From an uncultured Prevotellaceae bacterium (GTDB lineage: Bacteria; Bacteroidota; Bacteroidia; Bacteroidales; Bacteroidaceae), in contig OMXV01000022.1 in assembly GCA_900315075.1 (NCBI GenBank), positions 1-64,000 on the forward strand: DNA of 64,000 nt. Reading direction: 5' to 3'. Below are positions 43,294 through 52,362 of this stretch, one piece after another (the stretch's first letter is position 1; each line of letters begins with the position of its first letter). The notes beneath the pieces were generated by a model. The model had not been told where the DNA came from and ran no database searches. It was given only the letters and a program-made list of their open reading frames with translations. Both the position numbers and the translations under genes were made by a program.

Positions 43294-44115
43294 ATGAGAA
43301 CGTTTATTTATATAATCTGTCTGATGGTCGGATTTCAGGTCGCCGTAAAAGCACAGGAGTATGACGACCCCTTCTTCCCAATGTTGCAAGATGGGAAGAA
43401 ATGGGTGACAATCAATCGCACACACACTTACACACATTATATTGAAGGGGACACAATAATTGGAGAGCAGACATGGAAGAAAGTCTATGCGAATTATTAT
43501 GACCAACCAGAGTTTTCCTATTATGCGGCTATACGCGAGGAAGGAGATAAGGTTTATGGTATCGCCACGGGTAAGGAGGAACAACGTCTTCTCTATGATT
43601 TCGGTCTGAATGTGGGAGATGAACTTATGTGGAAAGAAGAATTTCTACCAGATGGGATGGCAAAGTTCTATTATCTTGTTAATCGCGAAGATTACCATTC
43701 TGTTGATGTCGCAGCTCATAGAGTAACAGTAGAAGAAATAGACACCATTCATGTACATGGATATGAATTACGACGGTTGATATTGAAGTCCAACTACGGA
43801 CTCAAGACATTATCAACTACTCCAATATTCAAATATCCCTACTTTGTCTGGATAGAAGGTATCGGTTGTGAGGGCGGTCTTTTTGTGTCAGGGCGAAAGG
43901 TAACGGATTACTGCGAGCTATACTGCATGATGAACGACACGGTCATTTTTGAGTATGATGATTTCCATGTACCAGGAATATCGGATGGCATTCAAGGAGT
44001 CATTCCTGCATGTCACAACGAAAATGCAATATATGACCTTGCTGGCCGTGCCATTCAACAGACACAGCAAAAAGGCATCTACATCAGAAACAGGAGGAAG
44101 TATATCGCAAAATGA
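43294..44115 (+). CDS. Secreted paralogue-family protein of unknown function
   Basis: This 273-residue protein has a signal peptide (TFIYIICLMVGFQVAVKAQ) and the family core FPMLQDGKKWVTIN, then YIEGDTIIGEQTWKKVY. The middle is beta-rich (EEGDKVYGIATGKEEQ), and the C-terminal tail IYDLAGRAIQQTQQKGIYIR ends with a short basic stretch. It aligns well with the protein at 35620-36489 and with the first part of the one at 33469. No catalytic motif is evident. The expected location is the periplasm or cell surface. Confidence 0.75.
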   Translation: MRTFIYIICLMVGFQVAVKAQEYDDPFFPMLQDGKKWVTINRTHTYTHYIEGDTIIGEQTWKKVYANYYDQPEFSYYAAIREEGDKVYGIATGKEEQRLLYDFGLNVGDELMWKEEFLPDGMAKFYYLVNREDYHSVDVAAHRVTVEEIDTIHVHGYELRRLILKSNYGLKTLSTTPIFKYPYFVWIEGIGCEGGLFVSGRKVTDYCELYCMMNDTVIFEYDDFHVPGISDGIQGVIPACHNENAIYDLAGRAIQQTQQKGIYIRNRRKYIAK

Positions 44116-44142
44116 GAAATTCGTTGTCATTCAAATATTAGA

Positions 44143-44170
44143 GAAGATTCGTGCAATTGGTGGTCGTGGT
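44143..44170 (+). repeat. Intergenic repeat family B, copy 2
   Basis: Identical over 28 bp to 33186-33213. Confidence 0.65.
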
Positions 44171-44449
44171 AGTTACGCAGCCAGCGAAAAACAGTGTGTC
44201 ACCTCCTATCAAGAAAAGAATTATTTCAAAAATATGCGTTATAATACAATTATTTTGTAAAAAATTGGTAATTTTGCCGTTAGTAATAGTTTCTATCTGA
44301 AAGCATCAAGGGGGAGAATTGCCACATGAGATTACAAATTGAAGTTTATTCGTATGGCTCATCAGCAAGCAGTCGTAAGTCCTCAACTTCTAAGTTATGA
44401 GGTCTTTAGTTTATGAGGTTAGATATGCTCAAACATATCGTTAGTCATA

Positions 44450-44494
44450 CATTTATCACCTTAAAACCTGCAAGCGAAGCGACATCAAAACTTC
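44450..44494 (-). repeat. Intergenic repeat family A, copy 3 (reverse)
   Basis: On the minus strand: GAAGTTTTGATGTCGCTTCG, then CTTGCAGGTTTTAAGGTGAT, matching the copies at 33061 and 36663. Confidence 0.6.
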
Positions 44495-44567
44495 AAATCC
44501 AGACGCAACTGGAGAAAGATGAGTTACAAACATATTGCATATCAATGACATATTTAATATTATGGGA

Positions 44568-45626
44568 ATGAAGAGATTATTAATGACAGCCTTGATGGTC
44601 GTTACAAGTGTTGGTCTGACGAATGCCCAGACAAGTCAAAGACAAGTAGTAGAAGAAGGTGGGACAGGGCCGTTTAAGTCGGAAGTGGTGGGCGACGCCT
44701 CCTGTCCAGGTTTCACAGTTTATCGTCCGCAGAATCTGAAGGAAGTAGTCGCAAAGCAGGGCACCCTACCAGTAATAGTTTACGCCAACGGAGCCTGTTT
44801 TAACAACAATGTAGAGATGCGTCTGCTATTGAGTGAAGTGGCATCCTACGGTTATGTGGCCGCAGCCATAGGTCCGTACGATGAAGCTGATGTGATGGCA
44901 CAATGGAGAGGTGTACTAAAGGCGGCTTATCCTGAAACCAAAGGTGAAGTAATCATGGCCAATGGCGAAAAGATTCTACCTTTAACTGCCGACGAGATAA
45001 AAGCCCGTCAGGAGGAACAAGCCAAACAGCGAGAGAAGGCCGCCAAGAATGCCAAGAAGGTGAAGAAACAGCAACAGCCAGCTGCCCCACAATTCAGCAC
45101 TTACCCCAAGATGCTATTAGAGGTACTCGATTGGCTGACAGACCAGAATGCCTCCTCTGGTTCAGAATATTACCATTGCCTTGACCTCGACCATGTGGCA
45201 GCGATGGGTCAGTCGTGTGGCGGTGCCCAGGTGTTAGGTGTAGCCCACGACCCCCGCATTAAAACTTGTGTAATGCTGAACTCTGGCATCGGCGATATGG
45301 AAATGATGGGTTCAACGAAAGAGTCGCTCAAAAACCTTCATACCCCCATGTTTTATATGATTGGTGGTCCTGGCGATATCGCATATGCCAACGCACAGAA
45401 AGATTATGAGCGCATAGCCGACAATATACCCGTGGTAATGCTGAATTCAAAGGATGGCCATAGCGGTACCTATTATGAGAAGTATGGCGGCAACTATGCC
45501 AAAGCTGTGGTGAAATGGCTCGACTGGCAGTTGAAAGGCCAGGTGGGTCAATCCGCTCTCTTCCTCGACGACGAATATCTTAAAATGAAATTCCCCGACT
45601 GGCAGGGTGTCAGAAAGAATTTCTAA
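44568..45626 (+). CDS. Secreted alpha/beta hydrolase with a Lys/Gln-rich insert
   Basis: The start at 44568 (MKRLLMTALMVVTSVGLTNA) gives a signal peptide; upstream in-frame Met codons at 44535 and 44562 are less likely. The 352-residue product has the alpha/beta hydrolase outline: a first strand block LPVIVYANGACFNNN, the nucleophile elbow MGQSCGGAQ (G-x-S-x-G) and a late His in SKDGHSGTY. An unusual charged insert of about 30 residues (EEQAKQREKAAKNAKKVKKQ) sits before the cap or core helix. The family includes dienelactone-hydrolase-like and acetyl-xylan-esterase-like enzymes; the substrate is not evident. A rho-independent terminator follows at 45658-45698. Confidence 0.8.
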   Translation: MKRLLMTALMVVTSVGLTNAQTSQRQVVEEGGTGPFKSEVVGDASCPGFTVYRPQNLKEVVAKQGTLPVIVYANGACFNNNVEMRLLLSEVASYGYVAAAIGPYDEADVMAQWRGVLKAAYPETKGEVIMANGEKILPLTADEIKARQEEQAKQREKAAKNAKKVKKQQQPAAPQFSTYPKMLLEVLDWLTDQNASSGSEYYHCLDLDHVAAMGQSCGGAQVLGVAHDPRIKTCVMLNSGIGDMEMMGSTKESLKNLHTPMFYMIGGPGDIAYANAQKDYERIADNIPVVMLNSKDGHSGTYYEKYGGNYAKAVVKWLDWQLKGQVGQSALFLDDEYLKMKFPDWQGVRKNF

Positions 45627-45657
45627 ATCATCTTTTTTAATCAACAAATAGACATAA

Positions 45658-45698
45658 GCCCCAATTTTCTCAGAGTATGAGGAAATTGGGGCGTTTTT
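45658..45698 (+). terminator. Rho-independent terminator of the alpha/beta hydrolase gene
   Basis: GCCCCAATTTTCTC (45658-45671) pairs with GAGGAAATTGGGGC (45679-45692), with one G-T pair, followed by GTTTTT. It lies 30 bp after the stop and 11 bp before the end of the convergent AraC gene. Confidence 0.85.
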
Positions 45699-45708
45699 CA
45701 CGCTTGCT

Positions 45709-46605
45709 TTAAATTGAAATATGCTTTCTGTAGTCCTTCGGGGTGATGCCTTTCTTACGTGAGAAAAACCTACTGAATGACGGGGGGTCAGCAAAGTGGA
45801 GACGGTCGGCTATCTGGGAAACACTGAGTGATGTGGTGCGCAGCAGGTAGGATGCCTCCATCAATAAATGCTGATTGATGTAATCGATGACGGTGCGCCC
45901 TGTAATCTGACGAACAATGCGGGAGAGATAGACCGAAGAAATATTGAGGGATGAAGCGTAGAAGGCGATATCATGATGCTCTGCAAAATGGACTGGTAAC
46001 AGGCGGATAAAACCGAAAAATAGTTCCTCGACACGTTGGGGTACCTGCCGCTGACTTATGGCCTTTGTCTGTACACTTTGGACATCAAGCAAGAATACAG
46101 CATAGAGCATCTGAAGTATTTTGTTCTTATAGATGTGGTCGGAGTGCAGGTAGCCAACTATCTCTCGCATCTTTTCTTCCATCCTATGGGCATCCTCGTG
46201 GGACAAGGCTATCTTTGGCTCATGCAACTGCACGATGGGAGCATACGCTATGTTGACAAGGTCATGTACGGTGGGCGAATCAATGGTAAGATGCTCATCG
46301 GCCAGAAGACAGATACCTCGGTAGTTCTCCGAGGCGGCAAGTATGGTTACTTCCAGACCAGGTGAATAGATGTAAAGGTCATTGGGCGACAGCGTCAACT
46401 CCTTTCCGTTATAAACGATTGTGAGCCAGCCCTCAATAACGAGTGTGAAGGTATAGGCGGCCATGAATCCCTGTGTCTTATTAGCTCGGAAAGTAATGTT
46501 GGCATCAGTTTCGTTACAGTACATCCTGCCATCCCACTGCTCGTAGGGTAACTTGTCGTGCATTATTAACCAGGCTTCTCGTAAACTATACATGACATTC
46601 AGCAT
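45709..46605 (-). CDS. AraC-family transcriptional regulator
   Basis: The start at 46605 (MLNVMYSLREAW) gives about 298 residues; the longer frame from 46641 overlaps the promoter element at 46619-46626. An N-terminal cupin-like sensor (TLVIEGWLTIVYNGKELTLS, PNDLYIYSPG) is followed by a C-terminal double HTH: SLNISSVYLSRIVRQITGR for the first helix pair and SVSQIADRLHFADPPSFSRF, then KGITPKDYRK, for the second. Such proteins usually sense a sugar and activate the adjacent operon. It is divergent from the GH115-beta-mannosidase pair, which is therefore its most likely target. Confidence 0.88.
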   Translation of the reverse strand: MLNVMYSLREAWLIMHDKLPYEQWDGRMYCNETDANITFRANKTQGFMAAYTFTLVIEGWLTIVYNGKELTLSPNDLYIYSPGLEVTILAASENYRGICLLADEHLTIDSPTVHDLVNIAYAPIVQLHEPKIALSHEDAHRMEEKMREIVGYLHSDHIYKNKILQMLYAVFLLDVQSVQTKAISQRQVPQRVEELFFGFIRLLPVHFAEHHDIAFYASSLNISSVYLSRIVRQITGRTVIDYINQHLLMEASYLLRTTSLSVSQIADRLHFADPPSFSRFFSRKKGITPKDYRKHISI

Positions 46606-46618
46606 TTGGTTTCTGCGA

Positions 46619-46626
46619 CAAAAGTA
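46619..46626 (-). promoter_or_regulatory. -7 element for the AraC gene
   Basis: TACTTTTG on the minus strand, 13 bp ahead of the start at 46605. No -33 TTTG at the right distance. Confidence 0.4.
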
Positions 46627-46679
46627 CGAAGAAAATATCACACTTGTATCGCTTCAGACAATTTTTGTGTCGTTTCAGA

Positions 46680-46711
46680 TTTGGTTGATACCCTAAAAGG
46701 TCGTTATTTTG
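46680..46711 (+). promoter_or_regulatory. Promoter of the GH115-GH2 operon
   Basis: TTTG (46680-46683), 20 bp, TTATTTTG (46704-46711, one mismatch in the -7 box), 30 bp before the ATG at 46741. A weak -7 box next to an AraC gene fits activator control. Confidence 0.5.
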
Positions 46712-46740
46712 CATGCAAAGACAAGAAGTATAATGTTAAT

Positions 46741-49599
46741 ATGAACAATTTAAAGATATTCATCGTCCTCTTCTGCAATGTACTAAGTCTATGCATTTAT
46801 GGTGGGAATAAGTTCCCGACAATTAGCGATACAGAACAATATGGTTACTTTCCTCTGGCATCATCACAGAAAGCAACAAGCATCTATACAGATAAACAAG
46901 ATTATAAGGTGGTAAGTATTGCCGCCGACATGCTGGCTGACGATGTGGAAAGGGTGACAAAGCTACATCCTGAGCATAAAATCATAAGCAGCCAGAAATA
47001 TCTTCCGAAAGACATTGCGATTGTGGCTGGCACTTTAGGTCAAAGCAAGTTGATAGAGTGGATTGTGAACAAACAGAAGATAAATGTAGCAGATATTCGC
47101 GGGAAGTGGGAATCATTCCTCATCATACCCACAACACATCCTAACTATCACACACCATTGTTGCTTGTCATAGGCAGTGACAGACGAGGAACTGCCTATG
47201 GACTGACATCACTCTCTGAAGCCATCGGTGTATCGCCCTGGTATTGGTGGGCCGATGTGACACCAAGGCAGAGGCCAGCACTCTACCTGGAGTCTGTCGC
47301 TTACCTACAGAAAGAGCCGTCGGTACAATATCGAGGCATCTTCATCAACGACGAGCGTTTCGGCGGTTGGGCACAATGGGCTGAACAAACCTTCGAAAAG
47401 GAAACAGGAAAGGTGGAGCCTAAGACCTATCAGAAGGTGTTTGAACTATTACTACGCCTGAAAGCCAACTATCTATGGCCTGCCATGCATCCTGGTACGC
47501 AAGCCTTCAATGCAGACCCCGAAAATGCCCGTCTGGCTGACGATTATGGCATCGTGATGGGTTCATCGCATTGCGAACAGATGCTACGTAACAATGAAGG
47601 TGAGTGGAAAGCAGTTAATCAGCTGGCTAAAACCAAAGGTGAAATTGGACTTGGCGACTTCAACTATATTACCAATCGCCAAACCATGCAGCAGTATTGG
47701 GAGGAACGCGTGCAGACAAACGGGAAATATGAAAACACCTATACACTTGGGCTGCGAGGCATTCATGACTATCCGATGGAGGGTGCCAACAGCACCGCAG
47801 AGCGCGTTGCCCTGATGCAGCAAGCCATCGACGACCAGCGCGACATGCTGAGAAGAAACATCCACAAACCCATAGAGGAGATTCCACAAGTGCTCTGCAC
47901 ATACGAGGAAGTTCTCGATGCTTACCATAACGGTCTGCAGGTACCCGATGATGTAACCCTGCTATGGAGCGACGACAAACATGGCTATTGCCGTAATCTC
48001 TCCAATCCATCAGAACAACAGCGCAAGGGAGGAGCGGGCATCTATTACCACCTGTCGTACCACGGCGACCCCGCCAGTTGGATTTGGTTGAGTCCGCTGT
48101 CTCCAACCTTCCTCGCCACAGAACTGGCCAAAGCCTACACTTTTGGCGCACGCAAGATATGGGTCTTCAACGTCGGCGACATCAAACCTGCAGAGAAAGA
48201 AATCTCATTTGTCATGGATTTGGCATGGGATATCAACCGTTGGAAACCTGCCGAGGCACATCAGTATATCCACTATTGGGCCGAAAAGACCTTCGGACAT
48301 GAAGTAGCACAAGAAATAGCCGACATGATGGCAGGCTATTACCAGTTGCAAGCAGGAGGGAAAGACGCCCATGTATGGTTTATCAACTATTCAGAGTCGC
48401 AAATAGAACAGCGTATTGCCAGGTGGCGGGCACTGGCGGCACATGCATCCGAACTGACAGACCGCATTCCTACACCATTGAAGAATGCCTATTTCGAACT
48501 TGTCTGCTATCCAATACGTGGAGCCGCAATGATCAATGAATATCAGCTACTCGCTCGCCGAAGCATGGTCCGCGCCACACAATGCGACAGCATTGAAGCT
48601 ATTGCGGATGCCGACAGGGTGAAACAGATGTTCACACAACTGAATGAATGGACAAGACACTATAATGAGGAAATTCTAAACGGCAAGTGGGCACATTTCT
48701 TCAACTGGCTACCTTATCACTGGTTCCGCTCGGAAAAGATTGAGCAACCCATAGCCACACCAGAATTGATTATGAAAGCTAAGAACGGTCCCATACCCCG
48801 CTTCCTTTCAGTCGATGATGCACTCTCACACAAGGGAACCTTAATAATCAGTGACACAGAGGGAGAAATCCCCATCTGGATAGAGGCGCTATCGCCCGTG
48901 CGCAATTTCTCCAAAAAACCGGAAGACAATGTTTTCTGCCATGTCAATCTTCAAAATGCAACAGTCACCACCCAGCAGTTTGAAGCCTCAGCCACACCAA
49001 TCAACAACATCTGGCATGCGCCCTACGTTGGTCCGTTGTGGAGCCGTGTGGGAGTGCTCAATCTGAAAAAAGGGGAATACCGTCTTTATATCACAGACCT
49101 GAAATCTGATGCACGCATCGACCATATTTATATTGGCACCTATCCCCCATTTATCAGAGAGCCACGTCTTCGAATCCCTGCCTATGACTATCTGAACAAG
49201 CATGAGAGCATCAAACGCATTCCACAACTGGGATATACCGACGGGATGATGGTACTACCATTCGATACCCCTTCATATCAGCAGGTTTCAACGGCACCAT
49301 ACATTGAATACGAGATAAATCTGTTGACCAACGACTCTCTAATCGAAATACGCACCCTGCCGACATTGCACGTCTATGATGGACGCGATGCCCGATATGC
49401 GGTGCAGTTAGGGGATGACACCCCTACCATATTTTCCATACATGCCAACGATTTCACAGCTGAATGGCGCTGGAACGTACTGCGCGGCTATGCCTCACGC
49501 AGCATACCTGCAGCTTCTTCAGGCCGACAACGTCTGCGCATCTATCTGCTCGACCCTGGCATCGTGATACAAGAATTGCTGATACACTCAAAAAACTAA
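46741..49599 (+). CDS. Glycoside hydrolase family 115 protein, long form
   Basis: The start at 46741 (MNNLKIFIVLFCNVLSLCIY) gives a signal peptide and a 952-residue protein; the longer frame from 46606 runs through the promoter. GH115 landmarks follow in order: RRGTAYGLTSLSEAIGVSPW near residue 150, VQYRGIFINDERFGGW near residue 195, FELLLRLKANYLWPAMHPG near residue 230, and TLGLRGIHDYPMEG. The C-terminal third has two beta-sandwich parts (VGVLNLKKGEYRLYITDL; WNVLRGYASRSIPAASSG). The enzyme would remove glucuronic acid side groups from hemicellulose or gum-type glycans. It is followed 6 bp later by a GH2 beta-mannosidase, which suggests both act on one glycan. Confidence 0.9.
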   Translation: MNNLKIFIVLFCNVLSLCIYGGNKFPTISDTEQYGYFPLASSQKATSIYTDKQDYKVVSIAADMLADDVERVTKLHPEHKIISSQKYLPKDIAIVAGTLGQSKLIEWIVNKQKINVADIRGKWESFLIIPTTHPNYHTPLLLVIGSDRRGTAYGLTSLSEAIGVSPWYWWADVTPRQRPALYLESVAYLQKEPSVQYRGIFINDERFGGWAQWAEQTFEKETGKVEPKTYQKVFELLLRLKANYLWPAMHPGTQAFNADPENARLADDYGIVMGSSHCEQMLRNNEGEWKAVNQLAKTKGEIGLGDFNYITNRQTMQQYWEERVQTNGKYENTYTLGLRGIHDYPMEGANSTAERVALMQQAIDDQRDMLRRNIHKPIEEIPQVLCTYEEVLDAYHNGLQVPDDVTLLWSDDKHGYCRNLSNPSEQQRKGGAGIYYHLSYHGDPASWIWLSPLSPTFLATELAKAYTFGARKIWVFNVGDIKPAEKEISFVMDLAWDINRWKPAEAHQYIHYWAEKTFGHEVAQEIADMMAGYYQLQAGGKDAHVWFINYSESQIEQRIARWRALAAHASELTDRIPTPLKNAYFELVCYPIRGAAMINEYQLLARRSMVRATQCDSIEAIADADRVKQMFTQLNEWTRHYNEEILNGKWAHFFNWLPYHWFRSEKIEQPIATPELIMKAKNGPIPRFLSVDDALSHKGTLIISDTEGEIPIWIEALSPVRNFSKKPEDNVFCHVNLQNATVTTQQFEASATPINNIWHAPYVGPLWSRVGVLNLKKGEYRLYITDLKSDARIDHIYIGTYPPFIREPRLRIPAYDYLNKHESIKRIPQLGYTDGMMVLPFDTPSYQQVSTAPYIEYEINLLTNDSLIEIRTLPTLHVYDGRDARYAVQLGDDTPTIFSIHANDFTAEWRWNVLRGYASRSIPAASSGRQRLRIYLLDPGIVIQELLIHSKN

Positions 49600-49605
49600 A
49601 AACCT

Positions 49606-52191
49606 ATGAAGAAGATAATTATATTACTAATCACCATGACTGCGACAATAGTACTGGCACTACAAGCGTCGGCTCAACTTCGTCAATATTTGCACGAAGG
49701 CTGGACCTTCGGACAGTCTCGCCTTCCCAATCGCTATCCCGCTGTAGTGCCAGGAGTGGTACACACCGACTTATTACGGCAAGGGTTGATAGACGACCCC
49801 TACATAGGACTTAATGAACGGAAGGTGCAGTGGGTTGACAAGGAGGACTGGATTTATGAGACAACATTCCGTGTAGCAGACTCACTAACGAAAAGCGACC
49901 ACATAGACCTTTGCCTTGACGGACTTGACACATACGCCGATGTATATCTGAATGACATCAAGATTCTGGAGGCCGACAATATGTTTCGGCGATGGCGAGT
50001 AGCAGTCAAGTCGGCACTAAAAGCCGAAGACAACGTACTGCGCATCTATTTCCACTCACCCATCAAGGTTGACATGCCAAAGTGGGAAAAACATCCACAT
50101 CTCTATGGCGCATCAAACGACCAGTCGGAGAACGGTGGGCTGCTGGACCGCAAACTGAGTGTTTTTGCTCGAAAGGCCGGTTATCATTATGGATGGGACT
50201 GGGGCCCCCGTCTTGTCACTTCCGGCATTTGGCGTGATGTCTATCTGCAAGGCTGGAACGACATGCACATCACAGACATTTACCTGCGCCAAGAGAAGGT
50301 CAGCCTGCGACAGGCCGTCATCTATGATATGGTAGAAATAGAAGCAGACAAAGACATCAGCAGTGCAGAGATTACAGTCATCGATGAAACCAATGGACAT
50401 AGTGTTGCCACAAAAAAATGTGCACTGCAAAAGGGAAAGAATACCATTCCCGTCATGTTTACCATCAAAAATCCGAGATTGTGGTGGTGTCAAGGACTTG
50501 GGAAGCCTGAACTTTATACTTTCACAACCCGTGTTTCTATTAACGGAAAGCAAGTGGAACAACAACAGAAACGCATCGGAATACGTTCTGTGCAGTTGGT
50601 GACAACCCCTGATGCCGACGGCAAGAATCAATTCTATTTTGTGCTCAATGGTGTGCCAGTATTTGCCAAAGGCACCAACTATATCCCCCAGGACAATTTC
50701 CTGACCGATGTCACTCCTGAGCGCTATCGTCGGACATTGCAAGATGCAGTTCTGGCTAACATGAACATGGTTCGCGTATGGGGCGGTGGCATTTACGAGA
50801 ACGATTTGTTCTATGACCTCTGCGATGAAATGGGGCTGATGGTATGGCAGGATTTCATGTTTGCATGTAGCACCTATCCTGCCGAAGGAGAATGGTTGGA
50901 AAGTGTGAGAGAGGAAGCCGTTGACAACATCCGTCGGTTGCGTAATCACCCGAGCATCGTATTATGGTGTGGCGGAAACGAATGTCTGGATGCCTGGTAC
51001 AACTGGGGATGGAAAGGTAGGATGGAAAAGGATAACCCCAATGGTGCCCGACTTGTAGAGCAACAGCAGGAATATCTATATTATGATGTGCTGCAACAAA
51101 TTGTCGATCAACAAATACCTGGAGACATTTTTGTCACAGGCTCGCCACTGGCAGCCAAAGGCAGGGGCAGCGACGTTATCAATGGCGACCGCCATTTCTA
51201 TGGTGTAGGCCATCGACGTATGCCAGTCAGCACCTACAACTTAGAGAAAGCCCACTTTTTCAGCGAATACGGCATGCAGTCGTTCCCAGAATATGCCAGT
51301 GTGCTTTGTTTTGCCCCCGACGCCACCACCCATGACATCAGCAGTGAACTGATGATGTGGCATCAACGTGGTGGTGTGGAAGCCAACAAGGTAATAGAAT
51401 GGTATGTCAATAGCGAATACGGACCGACAGGAAATTTCCGGCAATTTCTCTATGCCTCACAACTGCTGCAAGGCGATGCCATGCGCACGGCAATTGAAGC
51501 ACATCGACGCGACAGGCCCCACTGCATGGGTTCGCTATTGTGGCAACACAATGACTGCTGGCCTGTTGCATCATGGTCCACCCGCGACTATTATGGGCGA
51601 TGGAAGGCTGCTCACTATATGGTTCGTCATGCCTTTGAACCACTCATCTGCTCTGCTGTCGTAAGTGGAGACAGTCTGCAGGTTTATGCTGTCAGCGACC
51701 TGCTACGCAAACAGAAAGGCACACTTAAATTGACTGTTTATACACTCAGTGGCGAAACTGTGGGAACAAAGACGCAAGCCATTGTCATCCCTGCCAACAC
51801 CTCAACACTGGTATTCCATCAGCCAATAAAACAATTATTGAACGGCAAGCAACGAGAGGATGTAGTAGTCTGCATGAATCTCACCACGACAGATGGCATG
51901 GCCTATCAAAACAACAGTTTCCTCTGCTCTCAGAAAGACCTTCGACTACTGCCAACCAAACCCGAAATACAAGTGAAAGCAACAAAAGAGGGTTGCCATA
52001 TCACATTACAGTCCAACCATTTCATCCGTGCATTGGCTTTATCCATTGACGACAAAGACAGCCAGTTAGACAACAATTATTTCGACCTGCTACCAGGCAT
52101 ACCCTATACGTGTTTTCTGAGAACTAATCTTTCAGTAGGAGAAGTTGAACGAAAACTAACTATAAATTCTCTGAACGAATTAGGTTTTTAG
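49606..52191 (+). CDS. Secreted beta-mannosidase, glycoside hydrolase family 2
   Basis: The 861-residue protein has a signal peptide (IIILLITMTATIVLALQASA) and the GH2 build: sugar-binding domain (LDGLDTYADVYLNDIKI), immunoglobulin-like domain, then a TIM barrel. The barrel carries NMNMVRVWGGGIYENDLFYD, LWCGGNECLD with the acid/base Glu, and FSEYGMQSFPEY with the nucleophile Glu. The WGGG-Y-E-x-D-x-F pattern and the D-F-M-F-A-C-S block are those of beta-mannosidases. It removes terminal beta-mannose. It is co-transcribed with the long GH115 gene and lies next to an AraC regulator, together forming a small glycan-use locus with no transporter. Confidence 0.92.
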   Translation: MKKIIILLITMTATIVLALQASAQLRQYLHEGWTFGQSRLPNRYPAVVPGVVHTDLLRQGLIDDPYIGLNERKVQWVDKEDWIYETTFRVADSLTKSDHIDLCLDGLDTYADVYLNDIKILEADNMFRRWRVAVKSALKAEDNVLRIYFHSPIKVDMPKWEKHPHLYGASNDQSENGGLLDRKLSVFARKAGYHYGWDWGPRLVTSGIWRDVYLQGWNDMHITDIYLRQEKVSLRQAVIYDMVEIEADKDISSAEITVIDETNGHSVATKKCALQKGKNTIPVMFTIKNPRLWWCQGLGKPELYTFTTRVSINGKQVEQQQKRIGIRSVQLVTTPDADGKNQFYFVLNGVPVFAKGTNYIPQDNFLTDVTPERYRRTLQDAVLANMNMVRVWGGGIYENDLFYDLCDEMGLMVWQDFMFACSTYPAEGEWLESVREEAVDNIRRLRNHPSIVLWCGGNECLDAWYNWGWKGRMEKDNPNGARLVEQQQEYLYYDVLQQIVDQQIPGDIFVTGSPLAAKGRGSDVINGDRHFYGVGHRRMPVSTYNLEKAHFFSEYGMQSFPEYASVLCFAPDATTHDISSELMMWHQRGGVEANKVIEWYVNSEYGPTGNFRQFLYASQLLQGDAMRTAIEAHRRDRPHCMGSLLWQHNDCWPVASWSTRDYYGRWKAAHYMVRHAFEPLICSAVVSGDSLQVYAVSDLLRKQKGTLKLTVYTLSGETVGTKTQAIVIPANTSTLVFHQPIKQLLNGKQREDVVVCMNLTTTDGMAYQNNSFLCSQKDLRLLPTKPEIQVKATKEGCHITLQSNHFIRALALSIDDKDSQLDNNYFDLLPGIPYTCFLRTNLSVGEVERKLTINSLNELGF

Positions 52192-52211
52192 GTCTTGAGG
52201 TTGCTTCGTTT

Positions 52212-52284
52212 GACTACGGATTTGTCTGATTATTAACTCCTAATTAAGGACTATAATCAAGACTACGTGTTTATCTGATTGTTA
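52212..52284. repeat. Pair of imperfect 24-bp direct repeats
   Basis: GACTACGGATTTGTCTGATT (52212 onward) and GACTACGTGTTTATCTGATT (52261 onward), 49 bp apart, four mismatches in 24 bases, in the leader of the ferritin-like gene. Confidence 0.45.
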
Positions 52285-52362
52285 CAGGCTAAAAGATCCT
52301 CATAGCACAAGAAGTAGCGGATTCTCAATACCTCAATATTATATTAACAAACTAAAACAATT

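Larger units (their letters stand above)
44116..44567. other. Long intergenic region with two repeat families
   Basis: 452 bases with family B (44143-44170) and reversed family A (44450-44494) repeats. A possible -7 element TAATTTTG lies at 44269-44276, far from the next gene. Nothing else is supported. Confidence 0.5.

Noticed and set aside
50113-50949. Minus-strand open frame of 278 codons inside the beta-mannosidase gene
   Set aside because: It covers conserved GH2 motifs on the plus strand, so it is a shadow.
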